Numbered from the stretch's first letter, positions 26,401 through 37,200 are shown. The stretch is 64,000 nucleotides of DNA from Trichopria drosophilae (GCA_030407085.1 CM059586.1:87789501-87853500), one strand, 5' to 3'. Notes: generated by a model not told the origin, from the sequence alone. Numbers and translations are program-made.

Positions 26401-27074
26401 GCTTTGGACTAACAAAACGCTGAAGTTTTCGTTCAAAAAGTGCTCGAACTCGATCTGCCATTTTGAATTCTGGAAATTCCGAGAACAGATTCGTAACATA
26501 TTTTGTCTTCTTTCTTTGTATAGAAAAATTTCTGCTTAAAAAATTGGGATTTGCGAAAACTGTTACGGTCATTTTGGATTTTCTACGATTCTAGATTGTT
26601 TTATGTACTATTTTATATAAATGTCCATTGATAAAAAAATGCTATGAATATTTAAGGTTTTTTTAAGATATTTTTAGGTTAATTGTAAGTATTAATTTTT
26701 AGTACATTTTACCAATGGCATTCGAAAGAAAAAGTTCCCTGATTTTTCTCTAAAATATTAACATACTCTACCAATTTCATTAAAACGCGAATAAAACATG
26801 TCAGAATTGACATAAAATTTGTTTATTGTTATTTAGTTTCACACGTGCGTCATCACGGAGAACGTAGTCTCGTTTCCTCGTTCGGAACTGGACGTAGCCT
26901 GCGACGATCCAAGGTGCCCTCCCGACAGTGTGGTCACTTTGTATTTTGCGACTGAAGCAAGACGCCATGATGGACCCGTACCAGCACCAACGCCTGCTGT
27001 ACCCCATGCTTCTGCACACCACGATCCAATTCTTCATTGGGATAGTTACACGAACCTCGAAATTAGCGACGATG
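17231..27074 (+). CDS. Tensin (blistery-like), five internal exons
   Basis: Tensin links integrin adhesions to actin and to tyrosine-phosphorylated partners at the cell cortex. Five exons join in phase: 17231-17443, 20027-20190, 22025-22174, 23276-23573 and 26837-27074, or 354 codons plus one base. They read through YVTERIIAL, KHVDNYLIFNLS, LDSWLNAASNRVVVLH, QALDRFAMRRF, YFSGLLSGSIR, GDILVKCYH and ILHWDSYTN. All of these align with the PTP-like and C2 domains of animal tensins rather than PTEN or auxilin. The usual catalytic cysteine is Ala (HARGCKER) and the WPD Asp is Gln (GWPQG), so the domain should be catalytically dead. The acceptor before 17231 and the donor after 27074 show that more exons exist on both sides. 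No SH2 or PTB exon was recognised up to 64000. Confidence 0.93.
17716..18140. repeat. AATCCGA word array, inverted about its centre
   Basis: From 17716 to about 17985 the words read AATCCGA or ACTTAATCC. From about 17985 onward they read TCGGATTAAAATCG, the opposite orientation. The two outer edges match as inverted copies: GTCGCGGATCTAATCCGAG on the left and the complement of GTCGCCGATCTAATCCTAG on the right. The block therefore behaves as one foldback element built of degenerate short words. Confidence 0.7.
18801..18974. repeat. Dispersed repeat, copy A
   Basis: CATCACACTGGGACGAAAGC and AAAAATCGTATACTTCCCTC are shared with copy B at 22613-22827. In copy A the 47 nt after CTCAGAC (18892-18938) read in the opposite orientation to copy B, and the right inverted arm is missing. 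Confidence 0.8.
20027..20190 (+). CDS. Tensin exon b (WPD region and P-loop start)
   Basis: Acceptor TTAACAG ends at 20026. The exon encodes IFNLSSPGRLGEP..., then VGWPQGLAPSLERLCALCKE and LDSWLNAASNRVVVLHA, and ends two bases into an Arg codon before donor GTGAGA. The conserved WPD-type loop reads WPQ, so the usual acid Asp is replaced. The next residues after VLH form the P-loop, which is split across the intron. Confidence 0.92.
20191..22024 (+). other. Tensin intron 2
   Basis: This GT/AG intron of 1.8 kb is dominated by tandem copies of a ~257-bp repeat (20790-21650, separate entry). No further coding sequence was seen. Confidence 0.7.
20790..21650 (+). repeat. Tandem ~257-bp repeat (ATGGCGG family)
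   Basis: Three copies start at ATGGCGGA/ATGGTAGA positions 20804, 21063 and 21319, and a partial fourth begins near 21550. Each contains GCGGTCGCTGAATGCAAA, AAATTTGCGGAATCCAAAAT and CACAGATTGGCTTGAAACTT. The first two copies keep matching open frames of 81 and 80 codons (MADIKIKNH..., MAEEKIKKH...). The third copy does not. With no splice or promoter context inside an intron, I treat this as repeat rather than gene. Confidence 0.75.
22025..22174 (+). CDS. Tensin exon c (P-loop end and following helices)
   Basis: Acceptor ATTTCAG ends at 22024 and the donor AAG|GTAAAC follows 22174. The first base completes the split Arg codon. The exon reads GCKERVGVAISAYMNYSSIC, then GQALDRFAMRRFLDDKIGHL and NVPSHR. 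With exon b the P-loop reads HARGCKER. The invariant Arg is kept, but the position of the CX5R cysteine holds Ala. The Cys present lies three positions later and is not the catalytic one. Confidence 0.92.
22175..23275 (+). other. Tensin intron 3
   Basis: This GT/AG intron of 1.1 kb is largely made of repeats. Copy B of the dispersed repeat spans 22613-22827, followed by a segment with repeated TTTGCTCCCT or AGGGAGCAAAATAT words (22830-23010). Open frames crossing 22271-22768 and 22940-23270 run through this repeat and carry no domain. Confidence 0.7.
22613..22827. repeat. Dispersed repeat, copy B, with inverted arms
   Basis: The copy contains GAATGCCTCAGAC at 22721-22733 and GTCTGAAACATTC at 22781-22793, an inverted pair flanking a 47-nt core (22734-22780). 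It also has a small palindrome TTCCTCCCGCAAGCGGGAGG. The core is in the opposite orientation to that in copy A (18801-18974). Confidence 0.8.
23276..23573 (+). CDS. Tensin exon d (end of PTP-like domain, C2 domain)
   Basis: Acceptor CATTCCAG ends at 23275 and donor GTAACG follows 23573. The first base completes an Arg codon, then YIEYFSGLLSGSIRVRPSPL starts the C2 domain. It continues through LTHLTVLGVPLFEPTGCRAF, LKVYEGLTPVYTSDLYSVT, GLRLRGDILVKCYHRVY and REVMFSLQ, ending in phase 0. This order and spacing match the tensin C2 domain closely and give the strongest single support for the gene call. Confidence 0.95.
23574..26836 (+). other. Tensin intron 4
   Basis: This GT/AG intron of 3.3 kb is AT-rich. 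It contains fragments of the ATGGCGG/CGCCATTTTGAA family near 24330-24400 and 25310-25380. No coding exon was recognised. Frames at 23858-24216 and 25733-26572 look like chance. Confidence 0.65.
26837..27074 (+). CDS. Tensin exon e (end of C2 domain)
   Basis: Acceptor TTATTTAG ends at 26836 and donor GATG|GTGAGT follows 27074. The exon holds 79 codons plus one base. It reads FHTCVITENVVSFPRSELDV, ACDDPRCPPDSVVTLYFATE, a Pro/Ala-rich loop (VPAPTPAVPHASAHH) and then DPILHWDSYTNLEISDD. FHTC...LD.A..D.R and WDSY match the last C2 strand and the linker start of tensins. The reverse strand is also open here but shows no domain. The next exon must supply two bases of the split codon and was not found. 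Confidence 0.92.
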
Positions 27075-27289
27075 GTGAGTAACATTTTTATTGGTAATCA
27101 ATCAAATTAAGCTGACGAATTTGAAACAAGTCTCCAAAAAACGAAAAGATATGAAGAAATTTTGAAAATTGAATCATTTTTAGTACTTGAGAATTCTATT
27201 TCCTAAGGAAGTATTAAAAATGATTTACTAGTACAGACTACATGCAGGTACCAATCTCATGTTTTTGCTTAGCCTTTTCTTCTCCTGTC

Positions 27290-27790
27290 GGAAAGTTTTC
27301 AAAATGACGGCTTCATTTTTTTGAGAAATATCGATGTTTTGACCGCGTAACGGTCGAAAACACGCAGAATTGGGATGGAATGGTAATTATCATCATTTGT
27401 GAATACTTAACCTCATTCTAGATAATTCTTACATTAGTTATACATAATGGGTTTTTATAAATTTGTTGTTTGACTTATATGTTTTCGAATACTCGTGAAA
27501 TTGGAAATTACCATTAACAAACGAATGAAAAACGAGAAAATGCAAAAGAAAAAATACAAAACTATACAAAATAATCATTAAATGTAATAAAAAGTAATTA
27601 AAAAGAAAAACTCTTGTAATAGAAAATGAAAAATTGCAACTTACAGAAGCTAACTTAAAGTCGCCATCATGTTTTCTTTTAAAAAAATCCGATAAGAGAA
27701 GAAATGGCTGAGAAAAAAACGATTAGTACCTTTACAATAGTCAGTTTTGATCTTCTTAATTTCAAATGCCGCGATTCTTGCGAAGAATTG
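27290..27790. repeat. Dispersed ~500-bp repeat, copy 1
   Basis: It shares with 55480-55980 the sequence order AAAATGRCGG..., ACCGYGTAACGGYCGAAAAC, GAATTGRGATG, then AAAGYCGCCATYWTGTTTT and ACGATTAGT. The copies are diverged. The two halves also tend to mirror each other (ATGGCGG on the left, CGCCAT on the right). It is non-coding. Confidence 0.6.
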
Positions 27791-28771
27791 TCGAAAAAGT
27801 CAGTAATTTAATCAATCATACATTTTTTGTTTAAAATCGCTTGCTGACTCTCGCTATAATATTCCAAAAAGGAGATAAAAAACTACCGATTTTAACTTAT
27901 TTCAATTTTTTGTGAATGGCGTTTGGTACACAAGTTACGTTGAAAGTTACGTTCAATTTTCGGACTTTTGGGACGAAAATGGTTAATAGTTATTTGAGAA
28001 TGGATCGAGAATTGGAAATATATTCTTCTTGCGTTTTTCCAAAAAATTTCAAACAATTTTTGTCGAATTTCTCTGATATTTTATATAATATCGTACATGA
28101 TGGTTAGAATTGCAATTACAAAGCCAGAATTTTGAAAAATACAAATTTTGTTCAATATAGATTTGTCACGATTACTAATCAATCCATTAACGACTTTAGA
28201 ACCCCTTTAAAGATAAGACATCTTGTTTCCGTACAATACATCTTAGCTTTATATGAATTAAATAACTTTTCAAATTTAAGAAATGATTGAAATCGGCATG
28301 CCCATCGTACCTACGATTTCTGAACTAGTAAGAACCATTTTTTGCAGAAAACACTTTTTATAAAATCACTCTTTGCTGAAAATCAATATAAAATCTAGAA
28401 TAATCGACATTATCCGTATAAATTGTGTATTTTTAATAATTTCGAATGATAGCCATTTATTTGTAACGTATTATTAATGCATTTGTAATAATAACAAATG
28501 ATTATTACATGCTTCCCTCCGAAAGGCAATTTTCTGCAGTATTCAACAATACGTAAGTCAATAGCATTTCATTTATTAATCGAATATATAAATCTTATTC
28601 GTTTTATATCATATTAATTTTTAAAATAACACAACCGCACAACAAAAATTAAAGTTCGGATCTGGAGGTCAGACTACGTCCATAATATGCTTTTTTAGGT
28701 CATTTAATCCGAATCCGAATCCCATATAACCCTATCACATCAAGTTTTTGACATAACGTCAAAATACCCTA

Positions 28772-29614
28772 CACTGTAAAAAATGTAAATGAAATTTACA
28801 ATTTTGTTGTGATTTTCCTGGCTAAAAATATGGTGATATTCCCACGTTAAAAGTTGTAAATTTCCTGCGGGAGGTTAGGAATTTCAGAACGATTTGTAAA
28901 TTCCCTACACTGAAGTTGGTAAATTTACAACGCGACGCGTTTTTCCGACGCTATAAGTGGGTAAAAATCAAGTCCATTCTGTACATGGTAAATTTACAAT
29001 ATGAGGGGAAAAACGATTGGTGCAGTAAAATTAATTTTTACATTAAAATTCCACATATTTTAGTTTTATTTTGTTTTTAAATGTAAAACAAAGGAATATA
29101 TTGTAAAATTCATTATGAGATGTATTTTAATATTTTAGAGGTTTTTAGAGCTATTATCTTTTGTCGATAAAACTTTTGTTGAAAGAAAACATTAAATCAT
29201 AAAATCTAAATTCATAAATTATTGAAATAACAAATTATTATTACAAGCCACTACAATTGGTTCAGGATTACGTTCATAAATTTTACCACATAATGTAAAA
29301 TTCAAATCACCTGCCCGCATAAGGCCATTGCGCTTTAGTTCATAACCTAAAATTTTTCCTATATTTTATTGTAAATTTACTATTCTCTTGGAGAATTTAA
29401 ACTTCTCTACCGTGTAATATTACTGTAACCTGTAAAATCCATTTTCAATTGTAAATTTACAATTACAAGTTGACATTTACAAAGGTAAAAAAGTAATATT
29501 CATAGTGCCTATGTAAATTTACAATAATATTGCGTAAAAGTCCTACTTGTAGCATGGGCAATATTGTGTCCAACTCTGCAAGTTGTAAATTTACATTTCC
29601 ATTTTTTTACAGTG
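28772..29614. mobile_element. MITE with TA target duplication, ~843 bp
   Basis: The ends are CACTGTAAAAAATGTAAATG and the complement of CACTGTAAAAAAATGGAAAT, with TA at 28770-28771 and 29615-29616. TTGTAAATTTAC recurs many times near both ends. The TA duplication and CACTGT ends fit Tc1/mariner-type non-autonomous elements. The insertion split a 37-bp tandem repeat (CCCTATCACRTCAAGTTTTT...), whose units now flank the element. Confidence 0.8.
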
Positions 29615-31514
29615 TATCACGTCAAGTTTTTGACATAATCTCAAAATACCCTATAACTCGACCCTAAAATGTAAAAATAAAGAAAAATACGTATTCTTTT
29701 TACATACAACCTTTTAAAATTGTGCGATTGGAACTAAAACTAAAAAGTTAAGGGTCTAGAAAAATTAATTTCAATGTATTGAATCCAATATGGCGACCGA
29801 TTTAACACATTGGTAAACTGTCAATATTTTTTTAACTCGAGTACCGCCGACTTTAACTCATGAAGTCCCAAAAAGACAACATTTGTACTTTACGTTTGAG
29901 CACAGGAAACATTGTAAGAAAGTAAGAAAATCTTTTAAAAAATACCCAACTCTACTATTTTCGGATACGCTCTACACGATAGAATGGGTTAAAGATTTAA
30001 AAAATTTAATTTTCAATTGTTGATTAACAATTTAACTGAAAAAACACGATTTTTCGTACTAACAAATTTCTTGTTTATTAGATATTTCATATTGTCTAAA
30101 TTTTTTATTTTGTAATTTTTTGTAAATTCAATTCTCAATTAAAAAATATACTATTAAAACTTAATTAAGAATATATAATCAGTAAATATAGCTAATCAGA
30201 ATTTACATAGAATGACAATATGAATTTAGTCACATCTTAGTAAAACGCTTGATAGAGACGAATTTTGTACTTAAGTGTTAAGGCCTTTTAACGCTTTTTT
30301 CTTTTCACTTTTTTGTAATTTATTATTATTTTATACGTTCCAATACCAACCTTTTAATATAGGCGTAATAAATGTATACACTAATTTCTGCGGAATTGAT
30401 TCGAGTCGTTGATTACAACTCCAGGATCAATTTTTGAAGATTCAAAATGGCAGAATCAACATGGCTAACTGTAACGAAATTTCGGTCACTCTTCAAAAAT
30501 GTTAAACACTGGCACCATTTCTAAATATTCTCAAAGGAATATTCAATAAGTTCGAAATATAGTTTATTATGTTTCGAGAGGTTACATCCAATTTTGTTTA
30601 TTTATTAAAACATTTTTGAAAATTGTACCCGTCATTTTGGAAAGACCATTTGCAATTTTGATAATTTAAGATCATATTAGTAATCAGTGACTAAGAAAAC
30701 CATCGAGTACTTAGGCAGACTCAAAAAATATTGTAGCTAATCATTTTTGTCGGTGTAAATGGATATTTAAATTACGTTATTAACATTTGTTAAACTACGC
30801 AAAATTCTACTTCGAAACTTGATTTTCTCTGAATTTAATTTTCACAACTTACTTGAATACAATGAGTTATTACAATTAATAGTACGGAAAAAATAAAAGT
30901 ACTAACTATATAGTCGCATAAAACACAGCTGTCATTTTTAGTTGATTTTATTATCTAAATAGTGACCACTACAAATTACTATTTAAATGGTAAAACCAAC
31001 TAACAAACATTGTTGTACCAGAACCTACTATTTGGATAGTAAAACTACTATACTAAAGGTAAATTAAAATCTACCTCATTTTGTTTCGTGATATGTTATT
31101 GCGCGAACTACACATATAGTAAATTTCGAAACCTTTACGTTCGAATCCAGCAGTTATATACATACTTTTGAAATTCGTGTTTTTGATGGTCACTTTGAAA
31201 CGTTTAATTAGTACTAATTACTACTCATAATTCCCATAATTTATCTAAATCATTATATAGAAAAAATTGTACATTCCCTTTTATGTTTACAACATTATAA
31301 ATCTGATTTCTCTCGCAGAAGGAAATTATATTTTTAATTTTTTTACTAACTTAATTTCTGTCAATTAAATAAATGACTCATTCCTGGTTGTTTTCACGAA
31401 AAAATATGTCCATCAGTTAAAAATTCAATGCTCTTGTCAACTGACTAAAATTATCTAAGGTAATTTTGAATCCGACAAATGCTGGTCCTATGGTCCATGC
31501 ACCCGTATACTTAC

Positions 31515-31724
31515 GGTGTCAGCTGGTAGATTTATCGGGTACTTATGCGCTTTGCGTGGATTATGATCGTAGTGGAAGCTCCGATTAGCCCCTGATAAAG
31601 TGCTGCAAGAATTATTCGGATTACAATTGTAAATGAAGGTGATTTTAATCATTCCCATACAACAAGCGGTGACGGCAGTTTCCTTTGCCAATTGAAGTCG
31701 TGATGTAATGCATTTAATTGATGT
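31515..31724 (-). other. Candidate exon, unrecognised
   Basis: On the minus strand this patch is open and GC-richer than its surroundings. It ends at a strong donor (ACACC|GTAAGTATAC, exon end 31515). The frame reads AKETAVTACCMGMIKI, then YNCNPNNSCSTLSGANRSF, HYDHNPRKAHKYPINLPADT. Upstream there is no clear ATG in frame and the acceptor is weak, with an in-frame stop at about 31725-31727. No domain is recognised. It could be an exon of a small antisense gene or a transposon ORF relic. Confidence 0.25.
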
Positions 31725-32194
31725 TTAAAATTAGAAATCGAGATCTCTTTCATGGGAGCAAAAACAATTTAGTTAGATAACCATGACTGTAATTTCGCTG
31801 CTCACATAATTGGAACTATTCGCTTATTAAGGGGGAAACTATTGCTGAATACTAAACGGGAAAACGAAGTGATTGTAATTGACTAAAAAATCGACTTAGA
31901 TCAAATGTTCACTTTGTCCAAATGCAAATTTTCAATGTTTATAATAAGAAATATTGTAGATAATCGCTTAAAATCTCCTAAACTGCTTAATATTTACTTT
32001 ATTCCATTAAGTCCTGAATGTTGTATTTTGTTTAAAAAAGAAGGTCCTAACAAATTTCCAGAATCTTTCATTAACTTTTTCATGTTTGTGCCGCCATTTT
32101 GGATGCTATCACCTTTATTTTCAAAATACCAACATGCACAATGAAGAAACAAAACAATTGTTCAGACTAAAGTTGTAAGATTTGAAAGGCCACT

Positions 32195-33175
32195 AGATGG
32201 TAACCTTCAATTTGACCTTGACGTTCTTTTCGAGTATAAATGAAGATCGATGTATGTTTTTTTAAATGAACATTTTTTGCTCTAGAAATGAAGAGAACGG
32301 GGTATTCAAGGTCACTTAAATGTCATTTTGGGGTCAAAATGGCATTGTAATTATTTCTGGTACAATAACTCCATTAAATGAAATGTGTTCCAATGTCAAG
32401 TTGTAGGGGTCAAAGAGAAACAGCTATGTGTCCTTGTTTATGACCTTGAAAGCAATTCTGAACGTTTTATAATTGCAAAGTTTAAAATACTACATTAATT
32501 TTTCTAGTCATATCATAAGTAACATGACATATCTGACGTAAATACGTGCGTTCTTTTCATTTTTGCAGAAAATATGGGGGGTTCCATTCAAAAAAACAGA
32601 CATTGATCTTCAATTATACTGAAAATTGAAGTCAAGGTTAAATTTAAGGTCACCATTTCGTGACCCCTTTCCAGCTCGGCAACTTTAGCAGAGAATATAT
32701 TTCATTTAAAGTAGTTACCCTAGGGAAAATCAAGTAAAATGTATCAATATTGACCCAAAAATGACCTTGGCCTTGAATATGTAACATGGTGACGTAAAAT
32801 CGTCCGTTATTTTCATTTCTGGAGCGAAAAATGGGAAGTTCTATTTTAAAAAACACATATTGACCTTCAATTTTACTCAAAATTGACGTCCGGGTTAAAT
32901 TTAAGCTCATCATCACTTTGTGACCTCTTTCGGGCCCTACAACTTTAGCCGACAATATATTTCAATTAAAGTAGTCAACGTATGGATAATGAACTAAAGT
33001 GCAATATTGCCCTCAAAATGACCTTGACCTTGAACAGGTAATATGGTGACGTAAAATCGTCCGTCCTTTTCATTTCTGGAGCAAAAAGAAGGGGTTTGAT
33101 TAAAAAAAAATGCATTGACCTTCAATTACACTGGAAATTAATGTCAAGGTTACACTTAAGGTCACCATCCAGTGG
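32195..33175. repeat. ~256-bp satellite rich in AGGTCA half-sites
   Basis: TTGAMCTTCAATTWYACT recurs at 32603, 32860 and 33115, spacing 257 and 255. More diverged units lie upstream to about 32195. Units share ATGGTGACGTAAAATCGTCC and CATTTCTGGAGC. They contain repeated TGACCTTGACCTTGAA-type words (32762, 33019 and others). No promoter or gene was seen. Confidence 0.75.
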
Positions 33176-33429
33176 CCTGCACCATTTTTGGTATCTTTTT
33201 GAAAACGCCTAACAGTTACGTGGGTGAATGGAATCACTTATTACTATGAATTAGTGATTCGTTACTCATGAGGTTTATTTATACTGAAGGGAAAGACTAT
33301 AACATCACACTTCTTCCATTTGCGCATCTGAATGAAATCTCTGTCCAGTCAGCTACAAATCACCGTTTTGCCTTGCAGTGTAGGGATATTAATTTGTTAC
33401 AATATTCTACATCACTTGGGATATGAATT

Positions 33430-33956
33430 TTTTAGTGTGAAAACGGAAAGACGTACATTCGCGTCTCCGGATTCAGAGAAATGGACCATGGATTCCGACG
33501 GAACGGCGAACTCGGATTTCAATATAGTGGGGCGCGGCTGGTTTATTCTTGGCGCCAGGCGACTCTCCATGCCGGGGATGGGTTTTGGGCTTAAGGTTTT
33601 TACGCATTTCGGTGCAATCCGGACTATCCGAATCGTGGTTCAGTTTAGTTGCAGTCGGGATCGATCCGCTAGTGGATCGTCCGTCGATCGCGATCGAGAC
33701 TGAATTCCTTTCTGTTGAGTGTCAACGCGCTCGGGAGATCGATTGGACAGATCGACAACAAGGTGCACCGGTCATTGAGATTGGATTGCTGGATTGGTAT
33801 TCCAATCTACTCTAGAAGATTCGTGGCGACGTCGATCTACCAAACTGCATACTTTACACCCTGTGTAGATTAATTACTTTATTATCGTGACAGGATAAAA
33901 TGTGATGAATTGACGCTGAGACTTCGTTTTATCATTTTGGATTATCCGTAGCCAAG
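33430..33956 (+). promoter_or_regulatory. CpG-rich block, possible promoter and first exon
   Basis: This is one of the few CpG-rich stretches in the window. GGTTCAGTTTAGTTGCAGTC at about 33640-33660 resembles an arthropod initiator (TCAGTT). About 300 nt downstream a good donor CCAA|GTAAGTC follows at 33956. That arrangement suits a non-coding first exon on the plus strand, for instance an internal promoter of a short tensin isoform or of an unknown gene. Open frames crossing it (33332-33815) show no domain. Alternatively it is a transposon fragment: TTGGCGCCAGG at 33550 loosely resembles a primer-binding site. Confidence 0.3.
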
Positions 33957-34013
33957 TAAGTCTATTATTTATGGATCGCAGGAATTTTGAATGTTACCAA
34001 GTTTAAAATATAT

Positions 34014-34128
34014 ATAGAAAAGGTAGTTTCTTGGTCTAATCGGTCACTATACTACTAAGATGTTAAAAAAATTTTTTAACATCTTAGTAGTATAGTGACC
34101 GATTAGACCAAGAAACTACCTTTTCTAT
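34014..34128. repeat. Perfect 115-nt palindrome
   Basis: The arms of 57 nt are exact inverted copies around a single A at 34071, with AAAAAA/TTTTTT at the centre. Each arm contains GGTCTAATCGGTCACTATAC. There is essentially no loop. No coding frame or known element was recognised. Confidence 0.9.
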
Positions 34129-34213
34129 TTATTAATTACAACGGTCGATAACTTTATTCCTTCAAACTACCTTTTCTATTTATTAATTACAACGGTCGAT
34201 AACTTTATTCCTT
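34113..34213. repeat. 51-bp tandem duplication abutting the palindrome
   Basis: AAACTACCTTTTCTATTTAT through TCGATAACTTTATTCCTT occurs twice (34113-34162 and 34164-34213) without visible differences. The first copy starts inside the right arm of the palindrome. Confidence 0.9.
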
Positions 34214-37200
34214 AAAATATATACCCTGAAAAAAAAATTAGTTCTCCATTTTAATGTCTGGGTGCCATTGTTAATTTCGGACAACTACAGTCCAAAATTT
34301 ACTGAGGCACGTCGTTCTTCCAATTATCCTGCGAAACAGGGAGTGTTGATATATTAGAGTCGATAGAATACTATTCATAATATAAATTATTATTATTTTT
34401 TGTTGTGTATTACTTTTTTTCAGTGCACACAAATAATTATTAGATGCAAGTGATACGTTTTGAGACTAAACATGTCTTCTCTTCAGTTTTTAATTTAAAT
34501 TTCATCAATATTAATGCCAAACTACTTAAAATAAAGAGACAAAAATACTTCTCCCATCAGTAATACAATCGTGTTGATAGTTAATATCGAGTCTCCTTTA
34601 TAAAATTGAAAAATATAAGAAACATACCGAATGTTTTAAGATTTGATTGATAATTGAAGGGTTTATACCTAGTTCCAATTCGACTGAAATAAAAAAAGAT
34701 TCTCCTTAATACACTCAAAAATATGTTCTGGATAAATACGATCGTATTCTGGTCGTAATGACCACAAATCTGGGTAGTTTAATTAGAAAAATAATTGTTT
34801 TAACAATATTGCTAGTTAAACCAACAATATTTCTGGTTAAACCAACCAGCATTTTGGTTACTTTAACAAGAAAAGACAGCCAGGGTCTATTTAATCATCT
34901 TTACTGGTTATTTTAATTTTTTTTTTTGCGTGTATAACCCTAGAAACCACGTGAACGAAGGATTTATAGAAATTGAATTGTTTTAAATAAATTAGGACGA
35001 TTTTTTAAAAGTGTTTACGTAGGCAGAATGATTCTACTAATGGTCTAATCATATTTTATATAGATAAATCCATTTGTATGCAGAAATTAATATCTATACC
35101 TTAATATGTGTATACTATTTGAAGTCATGAAATCTATTTTAATAAAAGCACATTTTCAAAGTCAACAAAGTACAAATTATTTTCCAAACAAAACATAACC
35201 TCTTAATGCAAATTTAATGTAATTTCCTATGTATTAAAATCTATATTTTCTTTTAAAAAAACATATTAATATCGACCCTCACTAATAACTTTTTTGGCTG
35301 TTTACACTCTAAATTTGACTAAAAAATTAAACAATACAAATTTACCTGTTATGAAACATGGGTTATTTATGAAACAATATTATCTAAGAAGGGTTTTCCA
35401 AGAGTTGGAAAAAGTTAGTAAAACAAGTGTCCTTAATTTTTAAGTATATCAGATTTCAATTTTTCCGAGACTATTTATTACGTAAAAACAAATATTGAAA
35501 AAATTCGGTTCATAAATGATAAGCCTTAGACATTTGAAAGCATATTCGTGAATTTAACGTATTTTATAACCATTTTTACCAATTTTTTGGTAATAACTAC
35601 ATAACGCCAAAAAGTACCTATTTATGAAACAAAAGAAAAATGTGTCCGATAATAAGGTCGTGATATGCACCTACATGTAAAAGAAAGTTTTTAATTTTCT
35701 CTTTAAAAAGCACTGTTTTGCACTTATTTGGATAATACTTTTGAAGAACTAAAATAGTTTCGGTTGTTACCTACAATATTTTGAAAATTCTCGCTTGTTT
35801 CTGAACCGATTACAGTAAGATTTATTGTATATTTATAAAAAAGTGTAAAAATGAAACGTCTTCATGAATTTGGAAAGTTTTGAATCAATACCTCTTTCCA
35901 ATTCCAAATTCTAAATTTAACAAATTTTTTAAGTACTTAAAATATGATTTTGTTGCAAATTTTTGGTTCTCTGTTTTCTTAAAATAAGAATGTAAATAAT
36001 TAAATATTTTTTGTCCTTATTGTTTTTATTTTTTGATAATCATAAAAAAAATAGCCATTTTGAATTTTCGAAATCTGAAGTTCCGCGTAAAGAAAAATGT
36101 ATACTTCAAAGGTTTAGAAAATGAATTGTGCCATTTTAATTGTCAGATTATACATAATATTATAAACTTATTAATCAAATGAAATTAAATACTATTTATA
36201 AATATTGAATAAAAAAGTATATTCCAATGATTAGATGACATTAATATAATTGAAATTCATAAGAAAAAAGCATAATTTCATTAATTTTTGTCATGATTTT
36301 TATAGTTTTTCTTCTGAAGTATTAGTAAAGTTCAGTACTACCAGAATTGTAAATTAATTCCATTGCAATAAAACAGGTTTAAAATAATGAAGCAAGTTAG
36401 TTAAATTTAAAAAATCTGTGTTAAATAATAGTAATGTACTTTAGTAATTTGGAAACAGATTTAAAATTTTAAACATTCGAAAATTCAATATTATTTTATG
36501 CACTTATGATACTTTTCTGTAAAAAATAATTATATTGGTAAATAATAAAATAAACATGTTTGAAAAGAATATTATTAATTTTTTAAATTTGGGTTATTTT
36601 ATTTCTTTCAAGCCATTCTGAAACTGCTGTTATTATGTTCGTTGAATTTGGATTGTTTTTTAATTTTCGGGTGACATTTTTCGTCTAATTTTTACAACAC
36701 AAGAATAGAACGTCAAACCGACACGGAATAAATATTTGAATACATTCAAGTAAATGGTATGGAACTATTTTCTTAACTGCTCGTTTTTATCTAAATTAAA
36801 ATTGGATGAAATAAAACTTTTATCTGTTTAACCAAAAAAATTGAAAAAAACCTCGTGGACTGTAATTGCTCTTTCGAATGATGTGATTAAAATTGTCTTT
36901 ATTATTGGCGAATATATATTAATTTTGTGTGTTTTTTTTTATTCTAAATTTTCTATATGAGAACGGGATTTTTAGTAAGAAGAAAATGCATAAAAAGTGC
37001 ACAAAATGTACTTAAAAGCTATACAATTATATTTTGCTTATTTGGACATAGAATATCCAAAGCAGCAATTTATTTGATGGCATTTTTATGCAAAGTTCGA
37101 AATTTGTTCATCGGAGGAATGGTTAATACTTACAAATAATATAAATATTTGTATAGTATATCTGATCACCGAATACAAATCTATTTTGAATTTCAAAATT

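Larger units (their letters stand above)
27075..31510. other. Non-coding stretch after the last tensin exon seen
   Basis: This is probably tensin intron. It contains a ~500-bp dispersed repeat (27290-27790), a segment at 28105-28290 related to 60750-60960, a TA-flanked MITE (28772-29614) and an ATGGCAG-family fragment near 30390-30480. No exon with SH2, PTB or other recognisable sequence was seen. Confidence 0.55.

Noticed and set aside
26801..27085. 94-codon minus-strand frame
   Set aside because: It is the complement of tensin exon e, which has splice sites and domain matches on the plus strand.
32650..32955. 101-codon minus-strand frame
   Set aside because: It lies wholly within the ~256-bp satellite.
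33550..33570. TTGGCGCCAGG as an LTR-retrotransposon primer-binding site
   Set aside because: No LTR boundary precedes it and no gag/pol sequence follows.
33332..33815. Two overlapping plus-strand frames of 123 and 88 codons
   Set aside because: No domain, and composition is driven by the CpG-rich block. A non-coding first exon or repeat fragment is more likely.
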